Of a stretch of DNA of 64,000 nucleotides, positions 7,759 through 15,674 are shown piece by piece. Numbering within the stretch: position 1 is the stretch's first letter; every line of letters begins with the position of its first letter. Location of the stretch: NCBI RefSeq assembly GCF_030268685.1, contig NZ_BSRQ01000004.1, positions 372,001-436,000 on the forward strand, read 5' to 3'. Position numbers and translations under genes: made by a program. The notes under the pieces were generated by a model. That model was not told where the DNA came from, did no database searches, and saw nothing but the letters and a program-made list of their open reading frames with translations. Source of the DNA: Microtetraspora sp. NBRC 13810 (GTDB lineage Bacteria; Actinomycetota; Actinomycetes; Streptosporangiales; Streptosporangiaceae).

Positions 7759-8421
7759 ATGTCACCGTCACCCGGCCGGCCGGCGTCGCCATCGATCCGG
7801 CTGGTGCTGGTGGAGGACCACGACATGGTGGCCGAGGCGCTCGGCCTGGCGCTCGGCCGGGCCGCGGGCATCGAGGTGGTGGCGCGGGCGGGGTCGGTGG
7901 CCGCCGCCGTGGCGGACACCGAGCGGTGGCGGCCCGACGTGGTGCTGCTCGACCGCCGGCTGCCCGACGGGGACGGCGTCGCGGCGATCCCCCGGCTGAG
8001 CGCCGCCGCGCCGGGGGTGCGGGTGCTCGTGCTCACCGGCGAGGCGAGCCCCGCGGTGGCCGCCCGGGTCGCGGAGGCGGGCGGCGCGGGCCTGATCGTG
8101 AAGTCCGCCGGGCTGCGCAAGCTGGAGTCGGCCGTCCGCGAGGTCGCCGCGGGCGGGGCGGTCTTCGAGCACGCCCTGCTGGCCGGGGTGCTGAACCGGC
8201 TGACCGGCCGGGCACGGGGCTCGGGGGCGGAGCTGACCGCGCGGGAGCGGGAGACGCTGCTGCTGCTCGCCGAGGGGGCGAGCACCGGCCAGATCAGCGA
8301 GCGGCTCGGCGTGGCGCACAACACCGCGCGCAACCACATCCAGCGGGTGCTGGAGAAGCTCGGCGCCCGTTCGAAGCTGGAGGCGGTGGCGGTAGCCCGG
8401 CGCGAGGGCCTGCTCGACTGA
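7759..8421 (+). CDS. NarL/FixJ-family response regulator
   Basis: A 220-aa protein with an N-terminal receiver (LVLVEDHDMVAEAL; phosphoacceptor Asp in VVLLDRRLPDGDG; Lys in LIVKSAG) and a C-terminal LuxR-type HTH (LTARERETLLLLAEGAS ... NTARNHIQRVLEKL). ATG 7759 has GAGGAAA eight bases upstream. No kinase is directly adjacent; the PAS-PAS NarL-type kinase at 8985 is the closest candidate partner, although that kinase also overlaps its own receiver gene. The second receiver motif has Arg in LDRRLP, as in many actinomycete NarL proteins. Confidence 0.92.
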   Translation: MSPSPGRPASPSIRLVLVEDHDMVAEALGLALGRAAGIEVVARAGSVAAAVADTERWRPDVVLLDRRLPDGDGVAAIPRLSAAAPGVRVLVLTGEASPAVAARVAEAGGAGLIVKSAGLRKLESAVREVAAGGAVFEHALLAGVLNRLTGRARGSGAELTARERETLLLLAEGASTGQISERLGVAHNTARNHIQRVLEKLGARSKLEAVAVARREGLLD

Positions 8422-8498
8422 TGCATTCGCACTATGTGATGTGACGCGGCTGCGTCTCGTGAGGTGCCGCCGGTGTGCCCGACAGTGTGAGGATGGGT

Positions 8499-8915
8499 AT
8501 GCAGGCCGGGGGGTGTGAGGACGAGCGCGCCCTCGCCGAGGAACTCGGCAGCATCACGGTGGCGCGCGACGCGGCCCGTCGTACCCTGACGGAAGGCGCT
8601 TATCTGGGCAACCAGGAGGACGTGCTCCTCGTGGTCACCGAGCTGGTCACCAACGCGCTGCTCCACGGCGGCGGCCCGCTGACGCTGCGGCTGTCGGTGC
8701 ACCCCTCGCGGGTCCGGGTCGAGGTCGGCGACGCGGGTGAAGAGCTGCCCGAGCCGCGCGAGCCCGGCCCGGCGGACGGCTGGGGCCTGCACGTCGTCGG
8801 CCGCCTCTGCACGGACTGGGGAGTCTCCCCGCAGCCGGGCGGGAAAGTGGTGTGGTGCGAGTTGTCCCCGCAGCCCGCCACGGTTCCGGCCGCGGGCCCG
8901 GGAGCCGTGACCTGA
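8499..8915 (+). CDS. RsbW-like ATP-binding protein (anti-sigma regulator type)
   Basis: A 138-aa single-domain HATPase of the SpoIIAB/RsbW type. The N-box is in LVVTELVTNALLHGGGPL and the G1/G2 region in VGDAGEE ... GWGLHVVGRLCTDWG. Such proteins bind a sigma factor or an anti-sigma antagonist and phosphorylate the latter. The ATG at 8499 is chosen because GAGG lies six bases upstream; a GTG at 8475 is an alternative. No sigma factor is adjacent, so its partner is unknown. Confidence 0.82.
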   Translation: MQAGGCEDERALAEELGSITVARDAARRTLTEGAYLGNQEDVLLVVTELVTNALLHGGGPLTLRLSVHPSRVRVEVGDAGEELPEPREPGPADGWGLHVVGRLCTDWGVSPQPGGKVVWCELSPQPATVPAAGPGAVT

Positions 8916-8984
8916 CCGATGACCTCCCCCGCGGCGGCGCCGACCTGCGGTGGTGACCTTCGCCCGGCCGTGCGAAGCTGCGGT

Positions 8985-10457
8985 ATGCCCGACTCCAGCT
9001 CGCGCCCGTCCCGCGTCACCGACCTCTCCGAAAGGGACGCCCGGCTCCTGCTCGACAACATCGTGGACTACGCGATCTTCATGCTGGACCGCGAAGGACG
9101 CATCGTCAGCTGGAGCGCCGGAGCCGAACGCATCAAGGGATACGCCGCGCAGGACATCATCGGCAGGCACTTCTCCGTCTTCTACCCCCCGGAGGACATC
9201 GCCGCCGACAAACCACGACGCGAACTCGAAACCGCCGTCGCCGAAGGCCGCCTCGAAGACGAAGGCTGGCGACTCCGCAACGACGGCACCCGCTTCTGGG
9301 CCAACGTCGTCATCACCGCCCTCTACGACCAGCACGGCGAACTCCGCGGATTCGGCAAGGTCACCCGCGACATGACCGAACGCCGCATGGCCGACCTGGC
9401 GCTGCGCGACAGCGAGGACCGCTTCCGGCTGATGGTGCAGAACGTCGTGGACTACGCGATCTTCATGCTGGACCGCCAAGGACACATCGTCAGCTGGAAC
9501 GCCGGAGCCGAACGCATCAAGGGATACGCCGCGCAGGACATCATCGGCAGGCACTTCTCCGTCTTCTACCCCCCGGAGGACATCGCCGCCGACAAACCAC
9601 GACGCGAACTCGAAACCGCCGTCGCCGAAGGCCGCCTCGAAGACGAAGGCTGGCGACTCCGCAACGACGGCACCCGCTTCTGGGCCAACGTCGTCATCAC
9701 CGCCCTCTACGACCAGCACGGCGAACTCCGCGGATTCGGCAAGGTCACCCGCGACATGACCGAACGCCGCACCGCCGAGCGCGCCCTGGACGAGCGGGGC
9801 AAGCTGCTCACCCATCTGGTGCACGCACAGGAGCTGGAGCGGCGCCGGATCGCCTGGGACGTGCACGACGACACGATCCAGTCCATGGTGGCCGTCGGGA
9901 TGCGCCTGCAACTGCTGGCCGGCGGCCTGCCCGCGGAGCACGAGGACGCCGTGCTCAGGCTCAACGAGACGGTGACCGCGGCGATCGGCCGGCTGCGCAA
10001 CCTCACCTTCCACCTGCGACCGCCGGAGATCGAGCGCGACGGGCTGGTGGCCGCGCTGTCAGGCTATCTGAAGCAGACGACGGCGGGCACCGGCCTGAGA
10101 TACACCCTGCGGCACGAGCTGGACCGCGAGCCGCCCTACGAGACCGCGATCACGATCTTCCGCATCTGCCAGGAGGCGCTGACCAACGTGCGCAAGCACG
10201 CGCACGCGAGCCGGGTGACCCTGACCCTGTCGTCGGTGGACCACGGCGTCACGGTCCGCCTCGCCGACGACGGCGCGGGGTTCGCCCGCCCGCTCGACGC
10301 GGTGGCCGACACCGGGCACTTCGGGCTGATCGAGATGCGGGAGCGCGCCGAGACGGCCGGCGGCTGGTGGAGCATCCGCGGGGTGCCGGGCAACGGCACG
10401 ACGGTGGAGTTCTGGCTTCCCGCCCTGTGGCGCGGCGAGGAGAACCGCCTGCCATGA
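8985..10457 (+). CDS. Cytosolic PAS-PAS sensor histidine kinase (NarL-type DHp)
   Basis: A 490-aa kinase without membrane segments. PAS1 (about residues 26-134) and PAS2 (154-262) are nearly identical in protein and DNA. Then come a HisKA_3 dimerisation domain with the phosphoacceptor His in IAWDVHDDTIQ (about residue 293) and a HATPase domain (ICQEALTNVRKHAHAS; DDGAGF; GHFGLIEMRERA). PAS domains of this type sense ligands, redox state or light. The stop overlaps the ATG of the following single-domain receiver (ATGA), so they are a kinase-receiver pair. An in-frame ATG at 8919 would add 22 unlikely residues. Confidence 0.9.
   Translation: MPDSSSRPSRVTDLSERDARLLLDNIVDYAIFMLDREGRIVSWSAGAERIKGYAAQDIIGRHFSVFYPPEDIAADKPRRELETAVAEGRLEDEGWRLRNDGTRFWANVVITALYDQHGELRGFGKVTRDMTERRMADLALRDSEDRFRLMVQNVVDYAIFMLDRQGHIVSWNAGAERIKGYAAQDIIGRHFSVFYPPEDIAADKPRRELETAVAEGRLEDEGWRLRNDGTRFWANVVITALYDQHGELRGFGKVTRDMTERRTAERALDERGKLLTHLVHAQELERRRIAWDVHDDTIQSMVAVGMRLQLLAGGLPAEHEDAVLRLNETVTAAIGRLRNLTFHLRPPEIERDGLVAALSGYLKQTTAGTGLRYTLRHELDREPPYETAITIFRICQEALTNVRKHAHASRVTLTLSSVDHGVTVRLADDGAGFARPLDAVADTGHFGLIEMRERAETAGGWWSIRGVPGNGTTVEFWLPALWRGEENRLP
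9061..9386 (+). repeat. Intragenic PAS cassette, copy 1
   Basis: This 326-bp stretch recurs at 9445-9770, exactly 384 bp (128 codons) later, with only three base differences that I could find, all within the first 60 bp. Its codons favour GAA, CTC and CGA, while the surrounding gene favours GAG, CTG and CGG. Confidence 0.9.
9445..9770 (+). repeat. Intragenic PAS cassette, copy 2
   Basis: Second copy of the 326-bp PAS-coding cassette in the same kinase gene. The two copies are joined by a 58-bp linker coding for an ordinary inter-PAS helix (ALRDSEDRFRLMVQN). Confidence 0.9.
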
Positions 10458-10843
10458 CCGAGACCCCCGGACGGGTGGTGACCGTACTCATCGGCGACGA
10501 CGAGCCGTTGATCCGCGAGGTGCTGCGCGAAGTGCTCCAGGCCGAACCCGACCTCGACGTGGTCGCGGTCGCCCGCGACGCCGAGGAGGCCATCGAACTC
10601 GCCGGGCGGCACGCCCCCGCCATCGCCATCCTGGACGTGCGGATGCCGGCCGGCGGCGGCGCGCACGCCGCCCGGGGGATCCGCCGCCGCTCGCCGGGGA
10701 CCCGGATCATGGCGTTTTCCGCCTACGGCGACGCCGGCTCGGTCGACCAGATGCGGCTGGCGGGCGTGACCGAATACCTGCTCAAGGGCCTGCCGAACGC
10801 CGACATCGTGGCGGCCGTACGCCGAATGGCCACTGATGACTGA
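10454..10843 (+). CDS. Single-domain response regulator
   Basis: A 129-aa receiver with no output domain: acidic pair in TVLIGDDEPLIREVL, phosphoacceptor Asp in IAILDVRMPAGGG, Thr/Ser position in RIMAFSAYG and Lys in EYLLKGLPNAD. The ATG overlaps the upstream kinase stop by four bases, so translation is coupled. Without an output domain it probably relays phosphate or binds a protein target, which fits the partner-switching genes downstream. Confidence 0.9.
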   Translation: MTETPGRVVTVLIGDDEPLIREVLREVLQAEPDLDVVAVARDAEEAIELAGRHAPAIAILDVRMPAGGGAHAARGIRRRSPGTRIMAFSAYGDAGSVDQMRLAGVTEYLLKGLPNADIVAAVRRMATDD

Positions 10844-10996
10844 CCCGGGGATTCGCCGTCACCCGGTTGGCCGACTCACCACCGGTGTTCTACGGTGGAC
10901 GCAGACATGAGGCGGGATGGGAGGACTGGCTGTAGGACTTGAGCCAAGAACCCTTCGCTCCGGACCGGCCTCTCCTACCGGCTGGAAGTAGGTTCC

Positions 10997-11875
10997 ATGG
11001 CTGATCCGACGACAGTCGACCGGCTGGCGCCAGGTGATCATGTCTGCTGGACTTTCGACGACCACGAGCGTCATCTGAAGGCGCTTGCGCGTTTCGTCCG
11101 CAGTGGCCTGAATCGCAACGACCAGGTTCTCTACTTCACGGACACCTTCCTGCCCGACGCCTTCCTCGCCGCGCTCGACGCGTACGGCGTGGCCGTCGCG
11201 GCGCCGCAGCGCACCGGCCAGCTCCAGGTGACCATCGCCAGCGAGTCCTACCTCGCCGGAGGCGCGTTCGACGCCGAGCGGGCGTTGCGCGGGTGGAACA
11301 AGGCGATCGACGAGGCGCGCGGGCAGGGGTACGCCGGGCTGCGGGTGGCCGCCGACATGGGGTGGACCGTCCGCCCGGTGCCCGGCGTGGACAATCTGGC
11401 CTGGTACGAGGCACAGGCCAACCGCATCTTCTCCGGGGCGGAGGCGATCGCGCTGTGCTGCTACGACCGCCGTCTGTTCACCGCGGCCGAGCTGGACCGG
11501 GTCGGCGCGGCCCACCCGGGTACCGCCCGCGCCGGAGCGGGGAGCGTGGAGGAGTGGACGCCGCTGCTGCGCATGCGCCGCAGCGGCCCGATGCTCACGC
11601 TGACCGGCGAGGCCGACCTGTCCAACCGGGAGGCCCTCTCCACGGTGCTCGCCCATCTGCTCGCCGACGCGGGCGACCACGAGGGACCCGTCACCATCGA
11701 CGTCGGCGGCCTGACCTTCGTCGACATCGGCACCGCCCGGCTGCTCGCCGCCGCCGTCCAGGCCGACCCGGCCCGGGTCCGGCTGGTCGGGGTCGGGTCG
11801 CCGGTCGCCGACTTGCTGGCCGTGCTCGACCACGATCCGGTCCCGCTGCCGGTCTTCGACACGGATCACGTATAA
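10997..11875 (+). CDS. MEDS (DcmR-like sensory) domain-STAS protein
   Basis: A 292-aa protein with an N-terminal MEDS domain (RLAPGDHVCWTFDDHERH at residues 9-26; AADMGWTVRPVPGVDNLAWYEAQ near 115-137; ICCYDRR-like ALCCYDRRLF near 155) and a C-terminal STAS domain (about 195-285; VTIDVGGLTFVDIGTARLL). MEDS-STAS proteins are common beside actinomycete kinases and PP2C phosphatases. The Ser usually phosphorylated in STAS antagonists is replaced by VDIGTA, so it may not be a classical phospho-switch. ATG at 10997; the ribosome site (GGAAGTAGGTTCC) is weak. Confidence 0.87.
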   Translation: MADPTTVDRLAPGDHVCWTFDDHERHLKALARFVRSGLNRNDQVLYFTDTFLPDAFLAALDAYGVAVAAPQRTGQLQVTIASESYLAGGAFDAERALRGWNKAIDEARGQGYAGLRVAADMGWTVRPVPGVDNLAWYEAQANRIFSGAEAIALCCYDRRLFTAAELDRVGAAHPGTARAGAGSVEEWTPLLRMRRSGPMLTLTGEADLSNREALSTVLAHLLADAGDHEGPVTIDVGGLTFVDIGTARLLAAAVQADPARVRLVGVGSPVADLLAVLDHDPVPLPVFDTDHV

Positions 11876-11909
11876 CAGTCTGTCGTCCTGCCCCTGCCCG
11901 GTTCGGCCC

Positions 11910-13937
11910 TACGTCAACTCCATGCTGGAGTCCCTGCGCGAGTCCACCCGGGCCAACCAGGAACAGGACTGGCTCAAGACCAACCTGGCCCGCATCTCCG
12001 GCCTCATGCAGGGCCACCGGGATCTCGCGGTCGTCGCCGAGCTGGTGATGAACGAGCTGGCCCCGCTGGTGTCCGCGCAGAACGGCACTTTCCTGCTGGC
12101 CGAGGAGTACGCGGGGAAGGTCGAGCTGAGGGTCGTCGGCTGCTACGGCCACCTGGAGACCTCCCGCCGGTACGCGTTCGGCGAGTCGCTGGTCGGGCAG
12201 GCCGCGCTGGCGAAGCGGACGATCCTGGTGGAGGACATCGCCTCCGGTTACCTCACGGTCTCCTCCAGCCTGGGCCAGGCCGGGCCGGTCAACCTGATCA
12301 TCCTGCCCATCGTGGTGGAGGACCAGGTGCTCGGCGTGATCGAGCTGGCCAGTCTGGGCCGCTACTCCAAGGTGCACCGCGACTTCCTGGAGCAGCTCGT
12401 CGAGACCATCGGGGTCAACGTCAACACGATCGTGGCCAACGCCCGCACCGACGCCCTGCTGGCCGAGTCGCAGCGGCTGGCCACCGAGTTGCAGGTCGGC
12501 CAGGAGGAGCTCCAGCGGTCCAACGCCGAGCTGGAGGAGAAGGCCGAGCTGCTGGCCCAGAACCCGACCCGCAACCTCACGCCCAAGCAGGTGGAGTACG
12601 CCAACGTCATCCACTCGGCCGGCACCGACCTGCTCCAGCTCATCAACGACATCCTCGACCTGTCCAAGATCGAGGCCGGCAAGATGGACATCTCCCCCGA
12701 GCCGCTGCCGCTGCGCCAGCTGCTGGACTACGTGGAGGCGAACTTCCGGCCACTGACCACCGAGAAGGGCCTGGAGTTCGGCATCACGGTCGCCGCGGAC
12801 GTGCCGGCCGTACTGCTGACCGACGAGCAGCGTGCGCGGGCTGGACGACGATCCCGCCCTGCGCGCGCTGCCGGTGCTCGCCCACCACTCGCGCAAGCTG
12901 TCAGGAAGTCGGCCGCCGCGTCGTGCGGCATCCCCAGGTCGAGCACGATGCAGTGGTAGTCGTTCGCGTTCAGCAGCCGCAGGGCGTCGGCCGCGTCGGC
13001 CGCCGCCGACACCTGGACCGGGCCGTAGGTGTCGGCCAGGTCGGCCACCACGCTCTGGGCCAGCATGGACAGCAGGCCGCCGGCCCGGCCCTCCTGACCA
13101 GCAGGCGGCGCACCTCCCCGCCGGAGGGCGAGCCGGAGCCCGCCGAGTCCTCCGCAGCCGGGGAAGGGCCGGCCCGGACGATCTCCGGAGCCGGTTTCCT
13201 GTCCACCCGGCCGGCCGTGACGTGCGTCGTCGGCAGGTAGAAGGTGAACGTGCTGCCCTCGCCCAGGCTGCTCTCCGCGTTGATCTCGCCGCCGAGCAGG
13301 GTCGCGATCTCCCTGCTGATGGACAGGCCGAGGCCGGTGCCGCCGTACTTCCGGCTCGTGGTGCCGTCGGCCTGCTGGAAGGCGTCGAAGATCTGGGACA
13401 GCTTGTCCGCCGGGATGCCGATGCCGGTGTCCTGCACGTGGAAGGCGAGGACCCGCTGCCCGCTCCGGCTCGCCTGGCCCGTCCCGGAGGCGACCTCGAT
13501 CCTCAGCTCGACCGCGCCCGTCTCGGTGAACTTCACCGCGTTGGACAGCAGGTTGCGCAGCACCTGGCGCAGCCGACGACGTCCGCAACGTCTTCGCGCT
13601 GACCACCATCCTGGAGCTGCACGGCATGGAGGTGCTCTACGCGGAGAACGGCCGCAAGGGCATCGAGATGCTGAGCGCCTACCCGGACGTGGACCTGGTG
13701 CTGATGGACATCATGATGCCGGAGATGGACGGCTACGCCGCCACGGCGGCGATCCGCTCGATGCCGCACTTCGTGCACCTGCCGATCATCGCGGTCACGG
13801 CCAAGGCGATGCACGGCGACCGGGAGAAGACGCTGTCCGCGGGGGCGAGCGACTACGTCACCAAGCCGGTGGACGCCGAGGAGCTGATCTCCTGTATGCA
13901 ACGCTGGGTGGAGCTCAGCGGCAACGGCGCGAAATGA
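11910..13937 (+). pseudogene. Scrambled GAF hybrid histidine kinase (remnant)
   Basis: Remnant of a large soluble HAMP-GAF-HisKA-HATPase-REC-REC kinase. The visible order is: the tail of a HAMP linker (VNSMLESLREST, about 11910), GAF (12000-12440), a coiled coil, the last part of HisKA (NLTPKQVEYANVIHSAGTD), a 70-bp piece of the first receiver in the correct orientation (12831-12900), an inverted 675-bp piece with HATPase and the start of the first receiver (12901-13575, minus strand), and the second receiver in the correct orientation (13574-13937, [18 protein letters not shown]). The N-terminal HAMP array and the H-box with its catalytic His are missing, and a frameshift near 13095 breaks the inverted part. 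It cannot make a working kinase as it stands. Confidence 0.85.
12901..13575 (-). other. Inverted kinase segment (HATPase plus receiver start)
   Basis: On the minus strand this reads [16 protein letters not shown], then [20 protein letters not shown] and [18 protein letters not shown] (N, G1 and G2 boxes of HATPase), and, after a frameshift, the start of a receiver (IVLDLGMPHDAAADFL). The plus-strand text just left, DEQR at 12830, is the natural N-terminal continuation, so this block is in place but flipped. Junctions fall at two or three shared bases (CG at both outer ends). Confidence 0.8.
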
Positions 13938-14077
13938 GAAGAGCCTACGAGCACAATGTCGAATGTCAGCGTCATTCGCCACCCTTGACGGCATTTGACC
14001 CTTAAACCACGTATACAGCAGATGGGTCCCAGTAAGGTGGCCGACGAGTACCTACCCCGCTCATGCCAGGAGTTTTC

Positions 14078-14908
14078 TTGACCATCTCGACGACCGCCGC
14101 CCAGCGGCGCATCGAAGATCTGCTCGGCAGCCACGAGGCGCAGACGCTCAAGCGCTGGCAGGAGATATCGGAGACGCCGGCGGACGAACTGCGCGAACTC
14201 TTCCTGGCACTGCGCGCCGCCGTGGGCGAGGGCGACTTCAGCGACGTGCGCGGGCTGCTCGCCGACTTCTCCCGCAGCCGCGCCCGGCTGGGCCTGCCCC
14301 CCGCCCAGACCTCCCGGGCCGTCTTCGGGCTCAAGGAGGCGGTGTACGAGCTGGTCGAGGCCGACGGCGACCCGGAGGCGCTGCGCGGCTACATCTGGTT
14401 CTCCAAGCTCGTCGACGACCTGGGCCTGTTCACCTTCGAGACCTACTCCGCCGCCCGGGAGAAGATCATCCGGGACCAGGCCGAACAACTGCTGGAGCTC
14501 TCCACGCCGGTGGTGAAGCTGTGGGAGGGCATCGTCGCGGTCCCGCTGATCGGCACCCTGGACTCGGCCAGGACCCAGGTGGTGATGGAGAAGCTGCTGC
14601 AGATGCTGGTGGAGACCGGCTCCGAGCACGCGGTGATCGACATCACCGGGGTGCCCGCGGTGGACACCGAGGTGGCGCAGCACCTGCTCAAGACGGTCGC
14701 GGCGGCCCGGCTGATGGGTGCGGAGTGCTCGATCTCCGGCATCAGCCCGCAGATCGCGCACACCATCGTCACCCTGGGCATCGAGTTCGGCGACATCGTG
14801 ACCAAGGCCACGCTGGCCGACGCCCTCTCCCACGCCCTCCAGCGCAGCGGCGTCGAGCTGCGCCGTGAAAGCTCGGCGCGGATCGCGGTCAAGGCGGAGA
14901 GAGCCTGA
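14078..14908 (+). CDS. rsbR: RsbR-like stressosome scaffold
   Basis: A 276-aa protein with an N-terminal helical RsbRD-type sensor (residues 1-150) and a C-terminal STAS domain (about 155-265; VIDITGVPAVDTEVAQHLLKT and SGISPQIAHTIVTLGIEF). This matches RsbR, which builds the stressosome core with RsbS and holds RsbT. The Thr in VDTEVA aligns with an RsbT-phosphorylated Thr of Bacillus RsbR. I chose TTG 14078 because CAGGAG lies five bases before it; the in-frame ATG at 14063 has no ribosome site. First gene of a six-gene operon; its stop overlaps rsbS. Confidence 0.9.
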   Translation: MTISTTAAQRRIEDLLGSHEAQTLKRWQEISETPADELRELFLALRAAVGEGDFSDVRGLLADFSRSRARLGLPPAQTSRAVFGLKEAVYELVEADGDPEALRGYIWFSKLVDDLGLFTFETYSAAREKIIRDQAEQLLELSTPVVKLWEGIVAVPLIGTLDSARTQVVMEKLLQMLVETGSEHAVIDITGVPAVDTEVAQHLLKTVAAARLMGAECSISGISPQIAHTIVTLGIEFGDIVTKATLADALSHALQRSGVELRRESSARIAVKAERA

Positions 14909-15276
14909 TGGACCGGGTGCCCATCCTCAAGCTCGGCGACATTCTGATCGTCACCATCCAGATCGACCTGGAGGACCAGAGTGTGCTCGCGCTCCAGGAG
15001 GACCTCGCCGACACCGTCGTGGCCACCGGCGCACGTGGGCTGATCATCGACATCACGGCCGTGGAGATCGTCGACTCGTTCATCGGCCGGATGCTGTCCA
15101 CCATCGCGTCGGTGGCGCGGATGCTCGACGCGCAGACCGTCGTGGTCGGCATGCGGCCCGCGGTGGCGATCACCCTGGTGGAACTGGGCCTGTCGCTGGG
15201 CGGCGTGCGCACCGCGCTCAACCTGGAGAAGGGCGTGGCGCTGCTGGACCACGTCTGGGACAGAGCCCGGCGGTGA
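14908..15276 (+). CDS. rsbS: RsbS-like STAS protein
   Basis: A 122-aa single STAS domain. The segment IVDSFIGRMLSTIASVARM (residues about 52-70) carries the Ser equivalent to the RsbT target Ser59 of Bacillus RsbS, and VVVGMRPAVAITLVELGL follows as in canonical RsbS. Together with RsbR it should sequester RsbT until stress. The ATG overlaps the rsbR stop, and its own TGA overlaps the GTG of rsbT, so the three are translationally coupled. Confidence 0.93.
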   Translation: MDRVPILKLGDILIVTIQIDLEDQSVLALQEDLADTVVATGARGLIIDITAVEIVDSFIGRMLSTIASVARMLDAQTVVVGMRPAVAITLVELGLSLGGVRTALNLEKGVALLDHVWDRARR

Positions 15277-15674
15277 CCCAGCCCCGCGAACTGCCCATAG
15301 CCGGCAACGGGGACGTCGTGCTCGTGCGTCAGCACGTCAGGAAGGTCGCCGTCGAGGTGGGCCTGTCCTTGGTGGACCAGACCAAGGTGGTCACCGCCGC
15401 GAGCGAACTGGCCCGCAACGCGCTGGTGCACGCCGGCGGCGGACGGGTCCGCATCGAAATCGTGCACAACGGCGTACGGCAGGGCCTGCGGCTGGCCTTC
15501 AGCGACGAGGGGCCCGGCATCCCCGACGTGCAGCAGGCGCTCACCGAGGGATGGAGCACCGGGAACGGGCTGGGCCTCGGGCTGAGCGGCTCCCGGCGGC
15601 TGATGGACGAGTTCGAGCTGGTGTCGGAGCCCGGCGAGGGCACGGTCATCACAGTGACGAAGTGGGCGAGGTGA
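15273..15674 (+). CDS. rsbT: RsbT-like serine kinase
   Basis: A 133-aa HATPase starting at a GTG that overlaps the rsbS stop by four bases. The N-box is VVTAASELARNALVHAGGG (about residues 38-56), then DEGPGIPD and GNGLGLGLSGSRRLMDEF. RsbT phosphorylates RsbR and RsbS, leaves the complex and switches on a downstream PP2C phosphatase. The next coupled gene carries a PP2C domain and is the natural partner. Length and motifs are canonical. Confidence 0.92.
   Translation: MTQPRELPIAGNGDVVLVRQHVRKVAVEVGLSLVDQTKVVTAASELARNALVHAGGGRVRIEIVHNGVRQGLRLAFSDEGPGIPDVQQALTEGWSTGNGLGLGLSGSRRLMDEFELVSEPGEGTVITVTKWAR

Noticed and set aside
7068-10013. A 981-codon open frame on the minus strand covering the XRE-cupin gene and the PAS kinase
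   Set aside because: Only its last 187 codons are family-like. The remainder is antisense to the response regulator, ATPase and PAS kinase; its apparent internal repeat is the mirror of the PAS duplication.
12970-13563. An independent minus-strand ATPase gene
   Set aside because: It has no start signal, loses frame near 13095 and is exactly the piece missing from the surrounding hybrid kinase.
14865-15272. N-terminal extension of rsbT over the rsbS region
   Set aside because: That stretch is an out-of-frame copy of rsbS; the true start is the GTG at 15273 overlapping the rsbS stop.
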